From Lepidodermella squamata (lineage: Eukaryota; Gastrotricha): a DNA stretch of 64,000 nucleotides. Location of the stretch: contig JBLDXI010000019.1 in NCBI GenBank assembly GCA_047495785.1, positions 124,001 through 188,000 of the forward strand, read 5' to 3'. How positions within the stretch are numbered: position 1 is the stretch's first letter; each line of letters starts with the position of its first letter. Below are positions 41,015 to 52,400 of this stretch, one piece after another. The position numbers and the translations under genes are program-made. Below the pieces are notes generated by a model. That model saw only the letters and a list, made by a program, of their open reading frames with translations. It was not told the DNA's origin and searched no databases.

Positions 41015-41323
41015 ATGGCTTCGTCATTTCTGATTTCGTTACCAACGGGTCATCATGGCGATTTCAATGCGAAAAGAGACGATTTTCGGCAGATGCTGAT
41101 TGCCCCGTCGACCGAGCTTAGTCACCTGATGTTTTTGGACCCGCCAGCTGCTCCAAATCCTTTCCTTAACACGGAATACCGTCAAGGAATGCCAGAAACT
41201 GAAATTTCACGCAAATACCATAGCTTCATGATGTATTTCGGCTTGATACTGCTGGCTATATTTTTCGCGCTTTCGATCATTTTTATTATTTGGAAATTTT
41301 CTATCGACTTTTATCAGCGATAG
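41015..41323 (+). CDS. Divergent NPF single-TM paralogue lacking PPSY
   Basis: 102 aa from the ATG at 41015. The middle reads STELSHLMFLDPPAAPNPFL, aligning with ATDSGHLIIFDPKAAPPPNPFL of the preceding three proteins. The N-terminus (MASSFLISLPTGHHGDF) has no PPSY. TM segment FMMYFGLILLAIFFALSIIF, then a short basic tail. An older or relaxed member that keeps NPF but has lost the WW-ligand motif. Confidence 0.65.
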   Translation: MASSFLISLPTGHHGDFNAKRDDFRQMLIAPSTELSHLMFLDPPAAPNPFLNTEYRQGMPETEISRKYHSFMMYFGLILLAIFFALSIIFIIWKFSIDFYQR

Positions 41324-42112
41324 AATCTTCAGAAAATCTCGTTTTTTACTGGTTTGGACAATAAACTTGATTAAAAAGGAAAAAATTCGGTAAAATCTGT
41401 TAAATTTAATGTTCACTGCGACAGCTCGATTCAGTTTAATATAATTGAAATTTGAGCTCAAATTTAAGGGAAAGGTGACCCAATGGTGACCCTTTTATGG
41501 TAATTTCCTGAGCCACACACCGAACCAAGGTCAAGTATGTACACATACCTAAAGCTCACACGGAAAATATAGAAAATATGCATTTGTTGGCTAAAGAAAC
41601 TGGAAGGTTTTCTTGCGCTAATTTGAGGGTTTTAATGGTAAATAGTATGCAAATACATTTAAGCACGATTTTTGGCAGAGTTTGTATAAAAATGAGTAAT
41701 AACAGCAGCACACCTGGTTAAAATTTGAGCCACGTTTTCTCGTCGGTTGTAAAGTTTTTTTAAGGCGACTTTTTGCCACGACTTCACCCGACTAAACCAA
41801 CAGTGGAAAGTTTTTTTCGCTCCGACTACCACGCTTGTATATAATAACAACAGCAGCTTGCCGCCAAAAAGAGTCGGCTTTTTTTGTGCTACATCATCCT
41901 TATCCACATCTACACACAGCATCAATTACAAAAGAGATGGCGAGGGTTTTCTTGCTATCAAGCGAGATATAATTGAGGCCGCACAGGTGTCAAACGAGCT
42001 TGTCGTTGTAGTTTTTTCCCTACTGATGCTGTGTTCAGTATCAACATACCTCCTGTGAACTGTGCCGAAAATTAATTTACCGAAAAAAGCACGCCCGGAG
42101 CACTTTGGGTAA
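41324..42112. other. Spacer upstream of the 315-aa 2-TM gene
   Basis: No gene seen. A TATA-like GTATATAATA at about 41836 lies 280 bp before the next start codon. Confidence 0.4.
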
Positions 42113-43145
42113 ATGGCATATTCGAGCTACAACAGAAGCAGCCGACTAAATAGAGACAACTACAACGAATTCGGGTGAGTTTTTTTCATCATCGAATTAA
42201 TTACACCGGCCAACAAATTTTTTCCATTATTTCGTGTTCAAATCATTAAATGATTTCAGCTCTACGACTTCTACGTTCCAACCTTACGAACATTACGCCA
42301 GTAATCCGAGTACAGCTCGAGCTTACTGCCCTGGCTACTACTACACGGACGAAGTTGGAAACGACTATTATTTAACGCCTGAATCATCGCCTCGTGAAAT
42401 CGTCCGAATACAACAACCGACCCGCCAGCTCTACAGCGAACCGATTGTCTACGAACATCGGCGAAGTTTCCAGAACAAAAAGGTTCAAACGATGAATCGA
42501 AGACCGATTAGCGAATTGACCCGAATACGGACAGTTTCCGGCGAATTCCCCGTCGTCTACCATGACTCGCCGCCACCGCCGTCAAATTACCACCAGTTCA
42601 TTGGCAACGAGCCAGGGCCGAAAGTTATCGAAGTTCGGGATGAGGAAGTGGTTAAACCAGCCGTGAATAAAAATCCTGTCTACAACTATCATGAGGACGT
42701 TTCCGGTAATAACAACAACTCAAAACCTCAACCGAACCCGCCAAAACCACCGGAGCAGAATCAGAATCAGAATAATAATTTTCATGACCAAGTTGTGATT
42801 CAAGCACCTGCCAATGCCACGCCGTTCAAGTATGTCGTAGTCGAAGAGCCTGCGCCAGATCCGGACGCGAAGCGCTGCCGCATTGCGGCATTAGCCCTAT
42901 CACTGTGTTCGCTAATCTGCTGCGGGCCTTTGACGTTTTGGTGCTCGATTCCAGCTTTGGTAATCGCGGCGTTTCGGCCTCGCAATTCCGACCGGTGTAA
43001 TTACACGATTTCGATCGCGCTTGCTGCCCTGGCGCTGCTGGTTGGCATTGCTGCTCTGGTTATTCTCATTGTCCTGGTTATAGTGCCTGTTGTCGATGCT
43101 GCTAAGAAAGGCGTTGTTTGGAATCCATTCCTTGGAAAATCATAA
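42113..43145 (+). CDS. Large two-TM family protein (42.1 kb)
   Basis: Two exons, 42113-42174 (MAYSSYNRSSRLNRDNYNEF) and 42260-43145, 85-bp intron, phase 2, giving 315 aa. The long cytosolic head (about 210 residues) is rich in Tyr, Pro, Asn and Gln (KPQPNPPKPPEQNQNQNN), low-complexity and probably disordered. RCRIAALALSLCSLICCGPL opens TM1, followed by FWCSIPALVIAAF; the loop RPRNSDRCNY leads to TM2 (TISIALAALALLVGIAALVI). The CC and IPA signature is strongest here and in the 50-58 kb members. Dispanin-like plan; function unknown. Confidence 0.8.
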
Positions 43146-43427
43146 AATTATTTTCTTCAGCAAATAATTATTAATTTACCTGAATGTAGATTTTTCTCGA
43201 AGATTGACCTAATTTGATAATTTAATAATAAAATATTTTCCAGCTTAAAAAGTCCACCATTAAATAATAATATTTACAACAATTCGTGAAAAATGTGTTC
43301 ATAAATTTTATTAATTTTGAAATTTTTCCAATTTTGCACAAAGTAACACCACACCGGCGATCAGATTCATTCGTCAATAATCACGTGTGTCGAAGTTCAA
43401 GATCTTCGAAATATTGCGCTTCGCTTT

Positions 43428-44887
43428 TTAGGGACGAGGCGTCGGCAAATTGCAGTCCAAGCAATGGCAGCAAGTAATGCTGAAGCCAGCAAGGAAATAG
43501 GTGAAGGACATGACTGCACTGATACCCTGAATGAACGGAGAAAAATCGGTCAAAATGTTGCTGAACCCCACTTCAAATTAAACTAACCATGTTTGTGTAA
43601 AATAGGTAAATGTAACTTGGGTCGAAAAGGTCAAAGTAACTAAACCAATTGGTAGCCGGGCTAGTTATGAGCGGGTAGAAAACCATGTAGATTAAGGCGA
43701 TGACAACAGTGTAGACTACATAACCAACGCCATAAGCAATGTCAGAGCGACCTCCGTACGCCCAGGATAGAGTCTTCCAGTTTGAAAGCTGTTGCAGAGC
43801 AGTGCCAATTGACACTAGAGGCAAAAGTAGCATCTCCAGCCAATAGTACCAACATTCCCGACCTAGCAGTGACAGTTGCGTCGAAGCTTTATCTTGTTCT
43901 CGAGAAAACAAGCCTACCCATACGCCAATAATTATAATAGCCAGAACCTGGAAAGAGGCTTCAATAATTAACGATCATTTTTGAGAGTTTTATTATACCA
44001 GCTGAATTGCTCGTATAATGCCGTAGGGTGTTTTTATGCGCTCACTTAAAACCTCCGAACCAGTCGGGTCACGGGTAATCGCCGGCTGGCTCCCTGCAAA
44101 GGAGAAAAAGGTATAAATTTAGTTCCGCTATCGCATGAATTTTGGCATGAATTCGAGGGAATAAATTGGACCCTAGTTTGGGGTATCTAATTTGGGACCT
44201 AATTGGACCCTAATTTGGGGTATTGAAATACAAGGGCTTCAATGGCCCGAATTCACGATGTTTCATTTAAGGCTGCAGATTGCAGATCAATGGCTTCAAG
44301 AAAATGTTGGCAAATTTGAAAAATTTATTCAATTCCAAGGTGTGTATAACGAACCCACGTGGTGCTTTCAACTCAAAGCAAAGTGGTTAAACGAGGGTTC
44401 ATTTTTTTCTCTTCTGAATTTTTTTCCAAATTTGAAAATTCACATTTGAAATTTTCACGAAACCACATATTCATGGGCTGTAAAAGCTGTGTGTATGTAA
44501 ATGCCCTCTATCAAGAAAGGCTTTTTTCGATTTTTCTCCTGATTTTTCTGAATTTAATTGCCGGAATTTATGGGGTAGCGGAATTAAATTCATGTTCATG
44601 CCTTTTTTCTTATTCCTGTTTTTATTCTTCCCATGCGGCGCTCCACCCCCTCCAGACACGATGACGACCTGTTGAGATCCCGGTTGGTAGGCAACAACTC
44701 CGGGTTGCTGCTGGGCATTGTTAACACTTTGACCAGTCAGTTGCGGGTAGTGGCTGTAGACTGGCTGGCCGGGTTGCTGCGGGTATTGATTATAAACTTG
44801 TTCTTGAGGCTGATATTGCGGATCGTCTATGGACATAGCAGCCATCCAATCTGGCTGAGCTTCCTCTTGTTTCTTGGTTTTACCCAT
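43428..44887 (-). CDS. MARVEL-like four-TM protein (paralogue 2)
   Basis: Minus-strand exons 44887-44647 (donor tentative), 44093-43999, 43947-43588 and 43526-43428, about 264 aa. The cytosolic head is Gln/Tyr/Pro-rich (YQPQEQVYNQYPQQPGQPVY). After PTGSEV...KTPYGIIRAIQL come TM1 (VLAIIIIGVWVGLF), TM2 (WLEMLLLPLVSIGTA), TM3 (GVGYVVYTVVIALIYMVFY) and TM4 (VMSFTYFLAGFSITCC). The tail CHCLDCNLPTPRP parallels CCRCLHPKPRLRP of the gene at 15.7 kb. The YG-x2-R-x2-Q entry to TM1, and introns within TM1 and before TM4, are also shared, so I call them paralogues. The first donor (G|GTGGAG) is weak and is chosen because its phase fits; the N-terminal exon could belong elsewhere. Confidence 0.65.
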
Positions 44888-45731
44888 TTATTCAAGGAAT
44901 TATATAAACAATGGGTGGTAAGTAGGCAATGAAAAAAGCTGGATTTTATCCATCAAAAAAACGCGGCAAGAGTCACGTGTCGGACATTTGTTGATAAAAA
45001 GTTGATTGCTATAGGTACCATTGCGTTTTTTTATCAGTCGGAATAAGCCATTGAATCATTCATATCTTAATTTAAGACTAGGCGATTATTTTAACATACA
45101 TTAACCTACATACCTTGGGTCGCGCGAGCTAGGCCATTTCATATCCAGTTTTTCCACATATTTCGTCATCTATGTCCAATAATACATAAACCTTGGTCGT
45201 AGATGAGTTGAATCAACTGTTAATTTTTTAAATTCTGCAGGGTGACTACAACTCCAGGGTGTCCAAACGGCACATCTCCGAGCTGGGATATCGCATGAAT
45301 TCGGGAAAACGGATAAAAACCAGCGTTTCGTCGGCTTGGTGATGAGCAAGGACCTGTCATTGGGACTGTCATGAGACTGTCACCAAACGTAAGGTCACGT
45401 GACCAACCAGACACCGCATTTTCTCCATAACGGTAAGTAATAAAAATGTGGGACTTTCGAATTCTTGTTCCCCAATTTTTTCGCTACCGAAATAACGCGT
45501 GCTAATATGGAAAGAAAAACGATAGATTTTGTCATATAAATTCTAGGCTTTAATGCGAATGTTTTGGAGTGGAAATTACGTTATTTGCTTGTCCTTAGTT
45601 TGTTTACGCTGTTTCCTTATCTCAGAGCAAGCAGGCGTGTACACGCAGAGAAAGCATTATTCCTATAAGGCAGTAATGCTTCTATACGAGAAATGATAAA
45701 CAAGTTGTTTCCTGTATAATATACCATTGAC
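44888..45731. other. Divergent spacer, no gene seen
   Basis: About 840 bp between the minus-strand MARVEL-like gene and the plus-strand four-TM gene. No feature recognised. Confidence 0.45.
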
Positions 45732-46520
45732 ATGGCTCCAATATTGGACGACAAAACGGGTAATATCAGTCTTTCATTTGACGAATCTCAAACTTCGCGA
45801 GCTGAGGTAACTATAATAATTATTACGACCGATTCTTCTTTGATTCCTATATTCTAGAAATATGCCGACTCAATCAGTGAACAAATGCTCATCGCCCTCG
45901 GTGCTGCTTTGGCCCTTTTAACAATTCTCAATCTGATTTTCATCTTAAATTATCACACAAGACGGCTTTTTACACAAGCAGGGCCAAGTCGGAATCAAAG
46001 CCACCCGCTGCCTAATACAGCGATTCCAGCCTTCATCATTTCGGCTTTCACCTTGACTGGAGCTGTCTTCGGCCTCAGCTACGCCCTTCAATACTATTAC
46101 AATGAGACAACAATCAGCTCAATCGGCTACAAATTTGCCGCGGTCGTAACAGTTATCACTGTCTCCCTCGCTTTCATGGCAATTTTTTCCAACACCTGTT
46201 CTAAATTGTTCGAATGCGATCATGATTGTTGGAAGCGGCTGGAATTCTTACAAAATGTTGCAATATGCCGGAAGATCCCGCTCTTCTTCAACGCAGCTAG
46301 GTTGAAATTGCTGTCATGTCGCCGATCGAATTCATTCGCAGGCCGGTTAGCTAGTCTAGCGTACAGAACAATTGGCCGCGTACTGTCTTGCCTTGTCATT
46401 CTGTCTCTTGTAATCCTAGCGATTGTGATCGGAGCTAGCTTATTATGGCTGATCAGTTATGATATTGCGTATAAACGAATATTAGCACCGCTTTTAGCTT
46501 CACCAGGGCTTGAAAGTTAA
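45732..46520 (+). CDS. Four-TM membrane protein
   Basis: Two exons, 45732-45806 (MAPILDDKTGNISLSFDESQ) and 45858-46520, 51-bp intron, phase 0, giving 245 aa. TM segments: LIALGAALALLTILNLIFIL, AIPAFIISAFTLTGAVFGLS, FAAVVTVITVSLAFMAIFS and LSCLVILSLVILAIVIGASL. A Cys-containing loop lies between TM3 and TM4 (CSKLFECDHDC). No family recognised. The last 215 bp, including the stop codon and AATAAA, are copied at 49488. Confidence 0.7.
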
Positions 46521-46741
46521 ATAAAAACCACCTGGTAATACCAAACGGTACCAAATAAAAGATATTCTGAAATTTACTTGTTTTTATAATAAACATATAA
46601 AGGTGGGATGTCTCACAACGTCGATTTGGGACTCCCCTTATTCCGACATCCGCAGGCCTGGACTTCGTCACATCGTTGATGCATGGTGCGTGTAAAAGGT
46701 TCGATGGAACTTTACTTTAACGATTAATGGAATTTAATTAA

Positions 46742-47177
46742 CGTAAACTACAGTATAAAGGCCGCGGCGACTAATTTTCCTGATTTTTGAAAAAGAGGCA
46801 AAAAGTGCGGCGATTATTTGAGTGCGGCGATTATTCGAGTGCGGTCTTTATTTCCCTCAATTTTTCAAAACTTGAGTTGTAGCAGGCGTAACAGGTGTAA
46901 CAAGGGGCTTGCGCCGCCAATTCACGCGCGGCTATTCGGATAATCCGCCTCCTCGACGTCACCTAGTGAGTATAAAGTAGGTCGGCGTAGCGGTAGGAGT
47001 CGCAGTGGGGGTGCCATCTGGCGATTTGCCTGGGTGGCTGTTGATCACGTGCTTAGGTGCGGCGATTATTCGCGCGCGGCCTTTATTTATGCTGAATTGA
47101 TGAAAATAGGGCTATTTTGCGGCGATTATTCGGGTGCGGTCTTTATTCAGGATGCGGCCTTTATACTGTAGTTTACG
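46742..47177. mobile_element. 436-bp TIR element
   Basis: Perfect 24-bp terminal inverted repeats starting CGTAAACTACAGTATAAAGG (46742-46765) and its complement (47154-47177). The interior has several GCGGCGATTATTCG and GCGGTCTTTATT units in direct order. No coding capacity and no certain target duplication. Confidence 0.85.
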
Positions 47178-47398
47178 GTAAGTTTAATTAATTTCCACGG
47201 GAATATTTCAGCAGGCGACATCTAAGCAACCGTCACTTCAGCTGAGTTTGTTTTATTTGTCATAGAATTGAACAGAAGACATTTCTACTAAGCAGTACAT
47301 CAAATCAGCAGAAGGCATAGTACCAGGTCAAGTTCCAATTAGATGATCAGCTACCTCTACCTTGACCGTGTTGTCTTCCATGCCATCATCGTGTTCAT

Positions 47399-48605
47399 TC
47401 ATTCATTCCTTGGCGCGTTGACGTGGCACGTCGAAGTGGCACGACTTGCTCCCCGGGCCCTCAGCAAGGCTGCAAGTTCGGTTTTCTCACGGCAAACTGC
47501 ATAGTCGAGCGCTGCGTTTCCGTCGTCATTAGTAGCCTGTTTGTTCGCACCTCGATCTAATAATAGACGCGCGACATCGACGTCTCCCCTGTATGCCGCT
47601 GATATCAACGCCGTGTTGCCATCGTTATCCTTGGCCTCGATGTCTGCGTTGCGATCCAGTAGCAGTCTCGCTGTTTCGACTTGTCTATTCACGGTCGCCC
47701 GAATCAACGCCGTCATGCCTACACTATCCTTGGCCTCGGTGGTAGCGTTGCGATCCAGAAGCAGTCTTGTTACTTCGATGTCTCCCCAGTAGGCCGCGTA
47801 CATTAACGCCGTCCAGCCCTCGATACCCTTGGCATCTATGTCTGCGTTGCGATCCAGAAGCAGCTTCCCTGCTTCGACTTGATTATTCCAGGCCGCTCGA
47901 ATCAAGGCCGTCATACCTTCGTTATCCTTGGCCTCGATGTCTGCGTTGTGGTCCAGGAGCACTCTTACTACTTGGACGCGCCCGCTGTAGGCCGCGTGAA
48001 TCAGCGCCGTCCATCCATCTTTATCTCTGGCCTCTATGGTTGCGTTGCGATCCAGAAGCACATTTACTGCTTGGACGCGCCCGCTGTAAGCTGCCTGAAT
48101 CAATGCCGTCCAGCCATTTTCAGCCCTGGCCTCGATGTCTGCTTTGCGATCTAGAAGCAGTCTCATTGCTTCGACGTGCTCATTAGCGGCCGCAAACATC
48201 AACACCGTGTAGCCATTTGAGTCATCCTTTGCATTGACATCGGCACCACGATCTGCAAACAACCGAGCGATTTCTAGCCGCTGATCCGGTTGCCGCGTCG
48301 CGTCAGCGCACGCCATCAAACGGTGAAGCAGATTGCCGTTTTTGTACCACGAAAAACATGTTTCATACTTCTTAGGATCTCGCCAATTCGGGTCGAAGTT
48401 GCCGCCTGTTGCCGTGTCGATCTCAGCCACGATTTGCCGCGCCCGCGTTGCGTTCAGCGTCTCGCCCACCGCAGTCGACAACTGCTCGTACAGCGCCGTA
48501 ACAGCAGGGCTCGATTGATTTCCGCTTGAAACCTGGACACACGAAAACAAAACTACACTTCAAGCAAGGTAACTAGCTAACAGCATAAACTATTATCGCG
48601 TTCAT
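47399..48605 (-). CDS. Ankyrin-repeat protein (gene 2)
   Basis: Exon 1 48605-48582 (MNAIIVYA), 49-bp intron, exon 2 48532-47399, phase 0, 385 aa. Residues about 1-100 are not ankyrin (ALYEQLSTAVGETLNATRAR, WYKNGNLLHRLMACADATRQ). From residue about 105 there are eight tandem repeats of 33-34 aa with the core DGWTALIHAAYSGRVQVVRV and LLLDRNADIEAKD. The repeats are unusually alike in both protein and DNA, suggesting recent tandem amplification or gene conversion. The tail ends RARGASRATSTCHVNAPRNE. A protein-binding scaffold; partner unknown. The tiny exon 1 is inferred from the typical intron length and frame. Confidence 0.85.
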
Positions 48606-49487
48606 TCGCACTTTAACATTAAATAAAGATGCCTTCTGCTCCTACGCGAAAATCGCTGGTCGTACATAGTTTTCGGGGATTTTATGGACAGCATAGACTA
48701 GTCATTTTTTCTGATAAGTTCATGAAAATTTACAGGTTAATACGCGGTAATAAGTCCTATTCGTGGGTCAAATATCTTTTTTTTCAACTATCATCTGGCC
48801 GATGGGAGGCTCGAAAAGTGTTATTGGTTTTGCCTTTTTTCGACTGTCAAATCGGGAATCGAAGGAAGATACTTTCAGGGAAGTTACGATAGGACTGTCA
48901 TCTCTCTGCCTGCTAAAAAATAGATGTTTTCAGTTTTCGAACCACCTTGACTCTTCGGCTACTCCTAGGAATCGGCGGTTATTAGCTACTGGACTACGAT
49001 TGGAGATTGGAACCCATATTGGGTTATGTTTACTCTTGGGAACGAACTTGAGTCGTTGGCAACTGAGCGAAATCGGCGAGGTTTTGCGAAGATACTAGTT
49101 GGTGGATATGAGACAGCGTGAAACAGGTGGCCAGGACAGACAAAGGTGAAGAAGAAAAGGTTGTCTTAAAAGTCATGTTAATTTTCAGCTAATCATATTA
49201 GACAAATGCGAGGCGAAAAACTGGAATGGTTGGAATTATAAAATCACTAGACCTGCGCTTCTGTATGACGTCACTGGCTACATCTTTTTATGACAGTTTA
49301 ACATGAAAAAAGCATGAATTCATGTGCACTCCATAAACTATTTACTTAAGCAGGGCCCGGACCAACATCATGATCGATGAACAAAGGGGTGAAATCGTGT
49401 TCATCCTTGTTCATCAAAATATTAGGTGAACAGCGTTGATCAAAGGTCATGTTTACCTTTGTTTACCTCTTTTTTTATGAACAAGGA
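48606..49487. other. Intergenic, no gene seen
   Basis: Frames of 87 and 111 codons overlap in different phases here without recognisable content. Confidence 0.45.
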
Positions 49488-49687
49488 TGAAGAAATTACT
49501 GTCATGTCGCCGATCGAATTCATTCGCAGGCCGGTTAGCTGGTCTAACGTACAGAACAATTGGCCGCGTCCTGTCTTGCCTTGTCATTCTGTCTCTTGTA
49601 ATCCTAGCGATTGTGATCGGAGCTAGCTTATTATGGCTGATCAGTTATGATATAGCTTCACCGGGGCATGAGAGTTAAATAAAAACC
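49488..49687 (+). pseudogene. Copied 3' end of the four-TM gene
   Basis: Near-identical copy of 46304-46534, covering KLLSCRRSNSFAGRL, the fourth TM segment, the stop codon and AATAAA. It carries a few substitutions and a clean 30-bp in-frame deletion (after SYDI, between ATAT and AGCTTCACC). The first three TM segments are missing. The open frame would encode only about 60 aa, so this is a gene fragment, probably recent. Confidence 0.85.
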
Positions 49688-49935
49688 AGTACCTATGTTT
49701 GCAATTCACGTGAACAGCTCGTCAAACAATTAATCTAGAACACTGGATTAGTGATTCATGTCGTTAATCCGAATGTGACTTAGATGCACGGGGAAAGTTC
49801 TGAAAAACTAGCCGGATTAATGCGACAGGAGATTCGGATCATTATTTATCCCCAGGGTAGCAATTAACTCTCCTTTTAAATGGCTGTTTTTTCTTTGATT
49901 CAAAGTCAGATTTTTTAAATTATTAGCCAAAATCG

Positions 49936-50424
49936 ATGATTGATCATCTATCTCGATCGAATTACTTCCAAAGGCCAAGGTCTGACAGTTTTCGGCTGTC
50001 CCTACCATCATCAACGCTCAAAAAAGGCCATATTCCATTCTTCCCTAATGACGCTATGATATCACCGATGACCTCGCACCACACGATAGTAACAATATCC
50101 GATAGTCAATTGATAAAACAGGACGTCTACATCGACCGGTATCGATCAGTCGCCATCGCGTTGACAACAATTTCAATTTGCTGTTGTGCTTGCAACTGGC
50201 TTTGCGCTATACCAGCCATGCTGGCCGCTATTATCCCGAAATGGCGATCCGACTCGTGGACGCATAAACGAGCCAGGGCGTGGTACATAGTCGCTATTAC
50301 GCTAGCGAGCCTCGCGATCATTTACACAATTTTCTGGATTTTCGTTGCCGGCCAACGAGCTTATGTGATGTTTTTTACCCTGGGCCACTACACTATGATG
50401 GCTCCGTTCATACCCGAGACGTAA
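49936..50424 (+). CDS. Two-TM family protein (49.9 kb)
   Basis: 162 aa, one exon. The N-terminal 70 residues are polar. YRSVAIALTTISICCCACNW opens TM1, followed by LCAIPAMLAAIIP. The polar loop KWRSDSWTHKRARAW leads to TM2 (YIVAITLASLAIIYTIFWIF). The Cys run, IPA and R-x-W/Y entry to TM2 are shared with the next gene and with the trio at 52 and 58 kb. An ATG further in may be the real start. AATAAA follows the stop directly. Confidence 0.75.
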   Translation: MIDHLSRSNYFQRPRSDSFRLSLPSSTLKKGHIPFFPNDAMISPMTSHHTIVTISDSQLIKQDVYIDRYRSVAIALTTISICCCACNWLCAIPAMLAAIIPKWRSDSWTHKRARAWYIVAITLASLAIIYTIFWIFVAGQRAYVMFFTLGHYTMMAPFIPET

Positions 50425-50512
50425 ATTATAGTAATAAACTGATGATGATCTATGATTGAGTTGACGCCGCACTTCCGCCAGCCTTCGATATAAATACTCA
50501 AGATAAATCGCT

Positions 50513-51049
50513 ATGAAAAATATTTTGTCTAAAATGAAAAAATCGCCGCGGCCCCGTGTTCTACATCTCGCGAGCCGCAGCTGTGACTTGGCGCCGTATT
50601 TGCTGCAGATAAGCGGCCATACCAGCCTGCCGAATTTCAACCCACCACGGCCGGTTTTCGACAGCAGCAGCGATAGCCAATCACCAGCAGGTACTTACGA
50701 CGAAGAATACGGCTTCGAGCCTCCTAAAATTATTGCTAAATCTTCGCCACCATCATCATCATCGCCTGGTGGCTACAGAGTTGCGGCTATCATTATGACA
50801 ACTCTTTCGATTTTTTGTTGCACCTGCTGCGGATGGGTTTGTACCATTCCGGCTTTTATAACAACATCCGTGCCGAAATTGAACGATTCGCCGCGTCGAG
50901 CTAAATGTTGCTACGTAGCGGCGATTGTCCTGTCAATGCTGGCATTTGCGACCGGGTTTTGTTGGATGTATTTCGCTAGCAAAAAAGGCTACTACGCCAT
51001 CGTTCAGTTTACTTATCTAGTCATAACATCTCCATTCAGCTCGGCTTGA
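50513..51049 (+). CDS. Two-TM family protein (50.5 kb)
   Basis: 178 aa, one exon, 88 bp after the previous gene on the same strand. Residues 1-85 are basic, then Pro/Ser-rich (SSPPSSSSPGG). GGYRVAAIIMTTLSIFCCTC opens TM1, followed by CGWVCTIPAFITTS. The loop PKLNDSPRRAKCC leads to TM2 (YVAAIVLSMLAFATGFCWMY). AATAAA near 51133. Tight spacing suggests a tandem duplicate of its neighbour. Confidence 0.78.
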   Translation: MKNILSKMKKSPRPRVLHLASRSCDLAPYLLQISGHTSLPNFNPPRPVFDSSSDSQSPAGTYDEEYGFEPPKIIAKSSPPSSSSPGGYRVAAIIMTTLSIFCCTCCGWVCTIPAFITTSVPKLNDSPRRAKCCYVAAIVLSMLAFATGFCWMYFASKKGYYAIVQFTYLVITSPFSSA

Positions 51050-51962
51050 TATTTAACGCTTGTTTCATCTTCGAAGTTGTATTTTAGTTTAGATTTACTC
51101 CAAATTAGGCTCGAATATCATGATTTCATCCGAAATAAAACTTTGCCGTGAACTGAGATAAAATGTGAACCAGGTCGATGATGACAAGACCTTCTACTTT
51201 GTAAGACATTGCCAGTTGCCAGCTGTCTGCCCTTTTCACTGCGGTTGGAATTGGAATACGACAACAGCGTCATTAAAAATCGATGATGTCTTTATGTTTA
51301 ATCCCTACGGCTGAAAGGTATAATTACATCGGTTCATTGATCGGGAGCCAATTGATTACAGGCGTATTATTGAAAATTGGCATTCGGCGCAGCGAATAAG
51401 GGAAAAAATAAATGAAACGATTGAGAGCACAGATTCGAATTCCACGAATACAGACTTGCCATGATGTTTTTTTCTTTTGCCAAGAGCGCCAATAAGCGCC
51501 TATAGCAGACTATATGACTATTATATTCAATATCATGGCAGTTTTTTCTGATTTTTTGCTGTGCGGTTTTCAGTGAGAATAAGGCTTCCATATGGCTCGG
51601 GAATGATAAGGAAAAAGCGAAGAGCATACTCTATACAAGCATCGAAACGGCGGAAACGCATGCCGTAGTTTGGGCATGCAAATCGATAACAAACCGCAGG
51701 GAATAGCATATACTATACATAACATCAATACTGGGCGCATATTAGCTCGCAACTCCACAGGATGCTAGCATTTTCTCTCTTAGCTGTTAAACTTGATAAA
51801 CAAACAACACTAAATTATTGTTTAGATATTATTTATGAATTATTTTAAATTCAGTTTACATGTTATTACAGTCCTTAATGGTTTAGAGGTGATGCAATCC
51901 TGAAGTTTTTTTCCCATATTTTTATCTGATTTTAGTTAATTCGTACAAATTCTTGAGCCTCA
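51050..51962. other. Intergenic, no gene seen
   Basis: About 900 bp, AT-rich, no recognised element. Confidence 0.45.
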
Positions 51963-52400
51963 ATGGCTACGACAACAAAATACGAAAATTGTCCTCAACA
52001 AGCTCCTCCTTATGAACCACCAACTGTTCTGGTTCAGCCTCAGCCAATATCATACGCTGTAGTCCACATCGATAAAGAAAACTATGACAAACGAGAGCCA
52101 CTTCGAATCGTAGCGATTATAATGAGCACCCTATCGGTCATATTTTGCTTCCACGCTTGGCCCTGCACGATACCGGCAATAGTTCTAACTATGGTCCCAA
52201 ACGGCCGTTCTCCAGATTGGCCAATATCGAGAGCTCGGCAACTTTACATTGCTGCCATCGTCTTAGCCTCAATATCAGTCTCGATAGGAGTCCTTTATTT
52301 CATTTTATCAGGAAAAAATGCGCTGTATACAATCAACATTTTCTGGACAATTGCAATGCCAGCGGAACAAAATTTGAATAGCACTGAAACAACCAACTGA
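51963..52400 (+). CDS. Two-TM family protein (52.0 kb)
   Basis: 145 aa. The head begins MATTTKYENCPQQAPPYEPP; the same KYExCPQQAPPYE string opens the 57.9 kb protein. EPLRIVAIIMSTLSVIFCFH starts TM1, then AWPCTIPAIVLTMVPNGRS. The loop PDWPISRARQL leads to TM2 (YIAAIVLASISVSIGVLYFI). The stretch PCTIPAIVLTMVPNGRS is almost unchanged in the 57.9 and 58.5 kb paralogues, so it is probably the functional core. Function unknown. Confidence 0.8.
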   Translation: MATTTKYENCPQQAPPYEPPTVLVQPQPISYAVVHIDKENYDKREPLRIVAIIMSTLSVIFCFHAWPCTIPAIVLTMVPNGRSPDWPISRARQLYIAAIVLASISVSIGVLYFILSGKNALYTINIFWTIAMPAEQNLNSTETTN

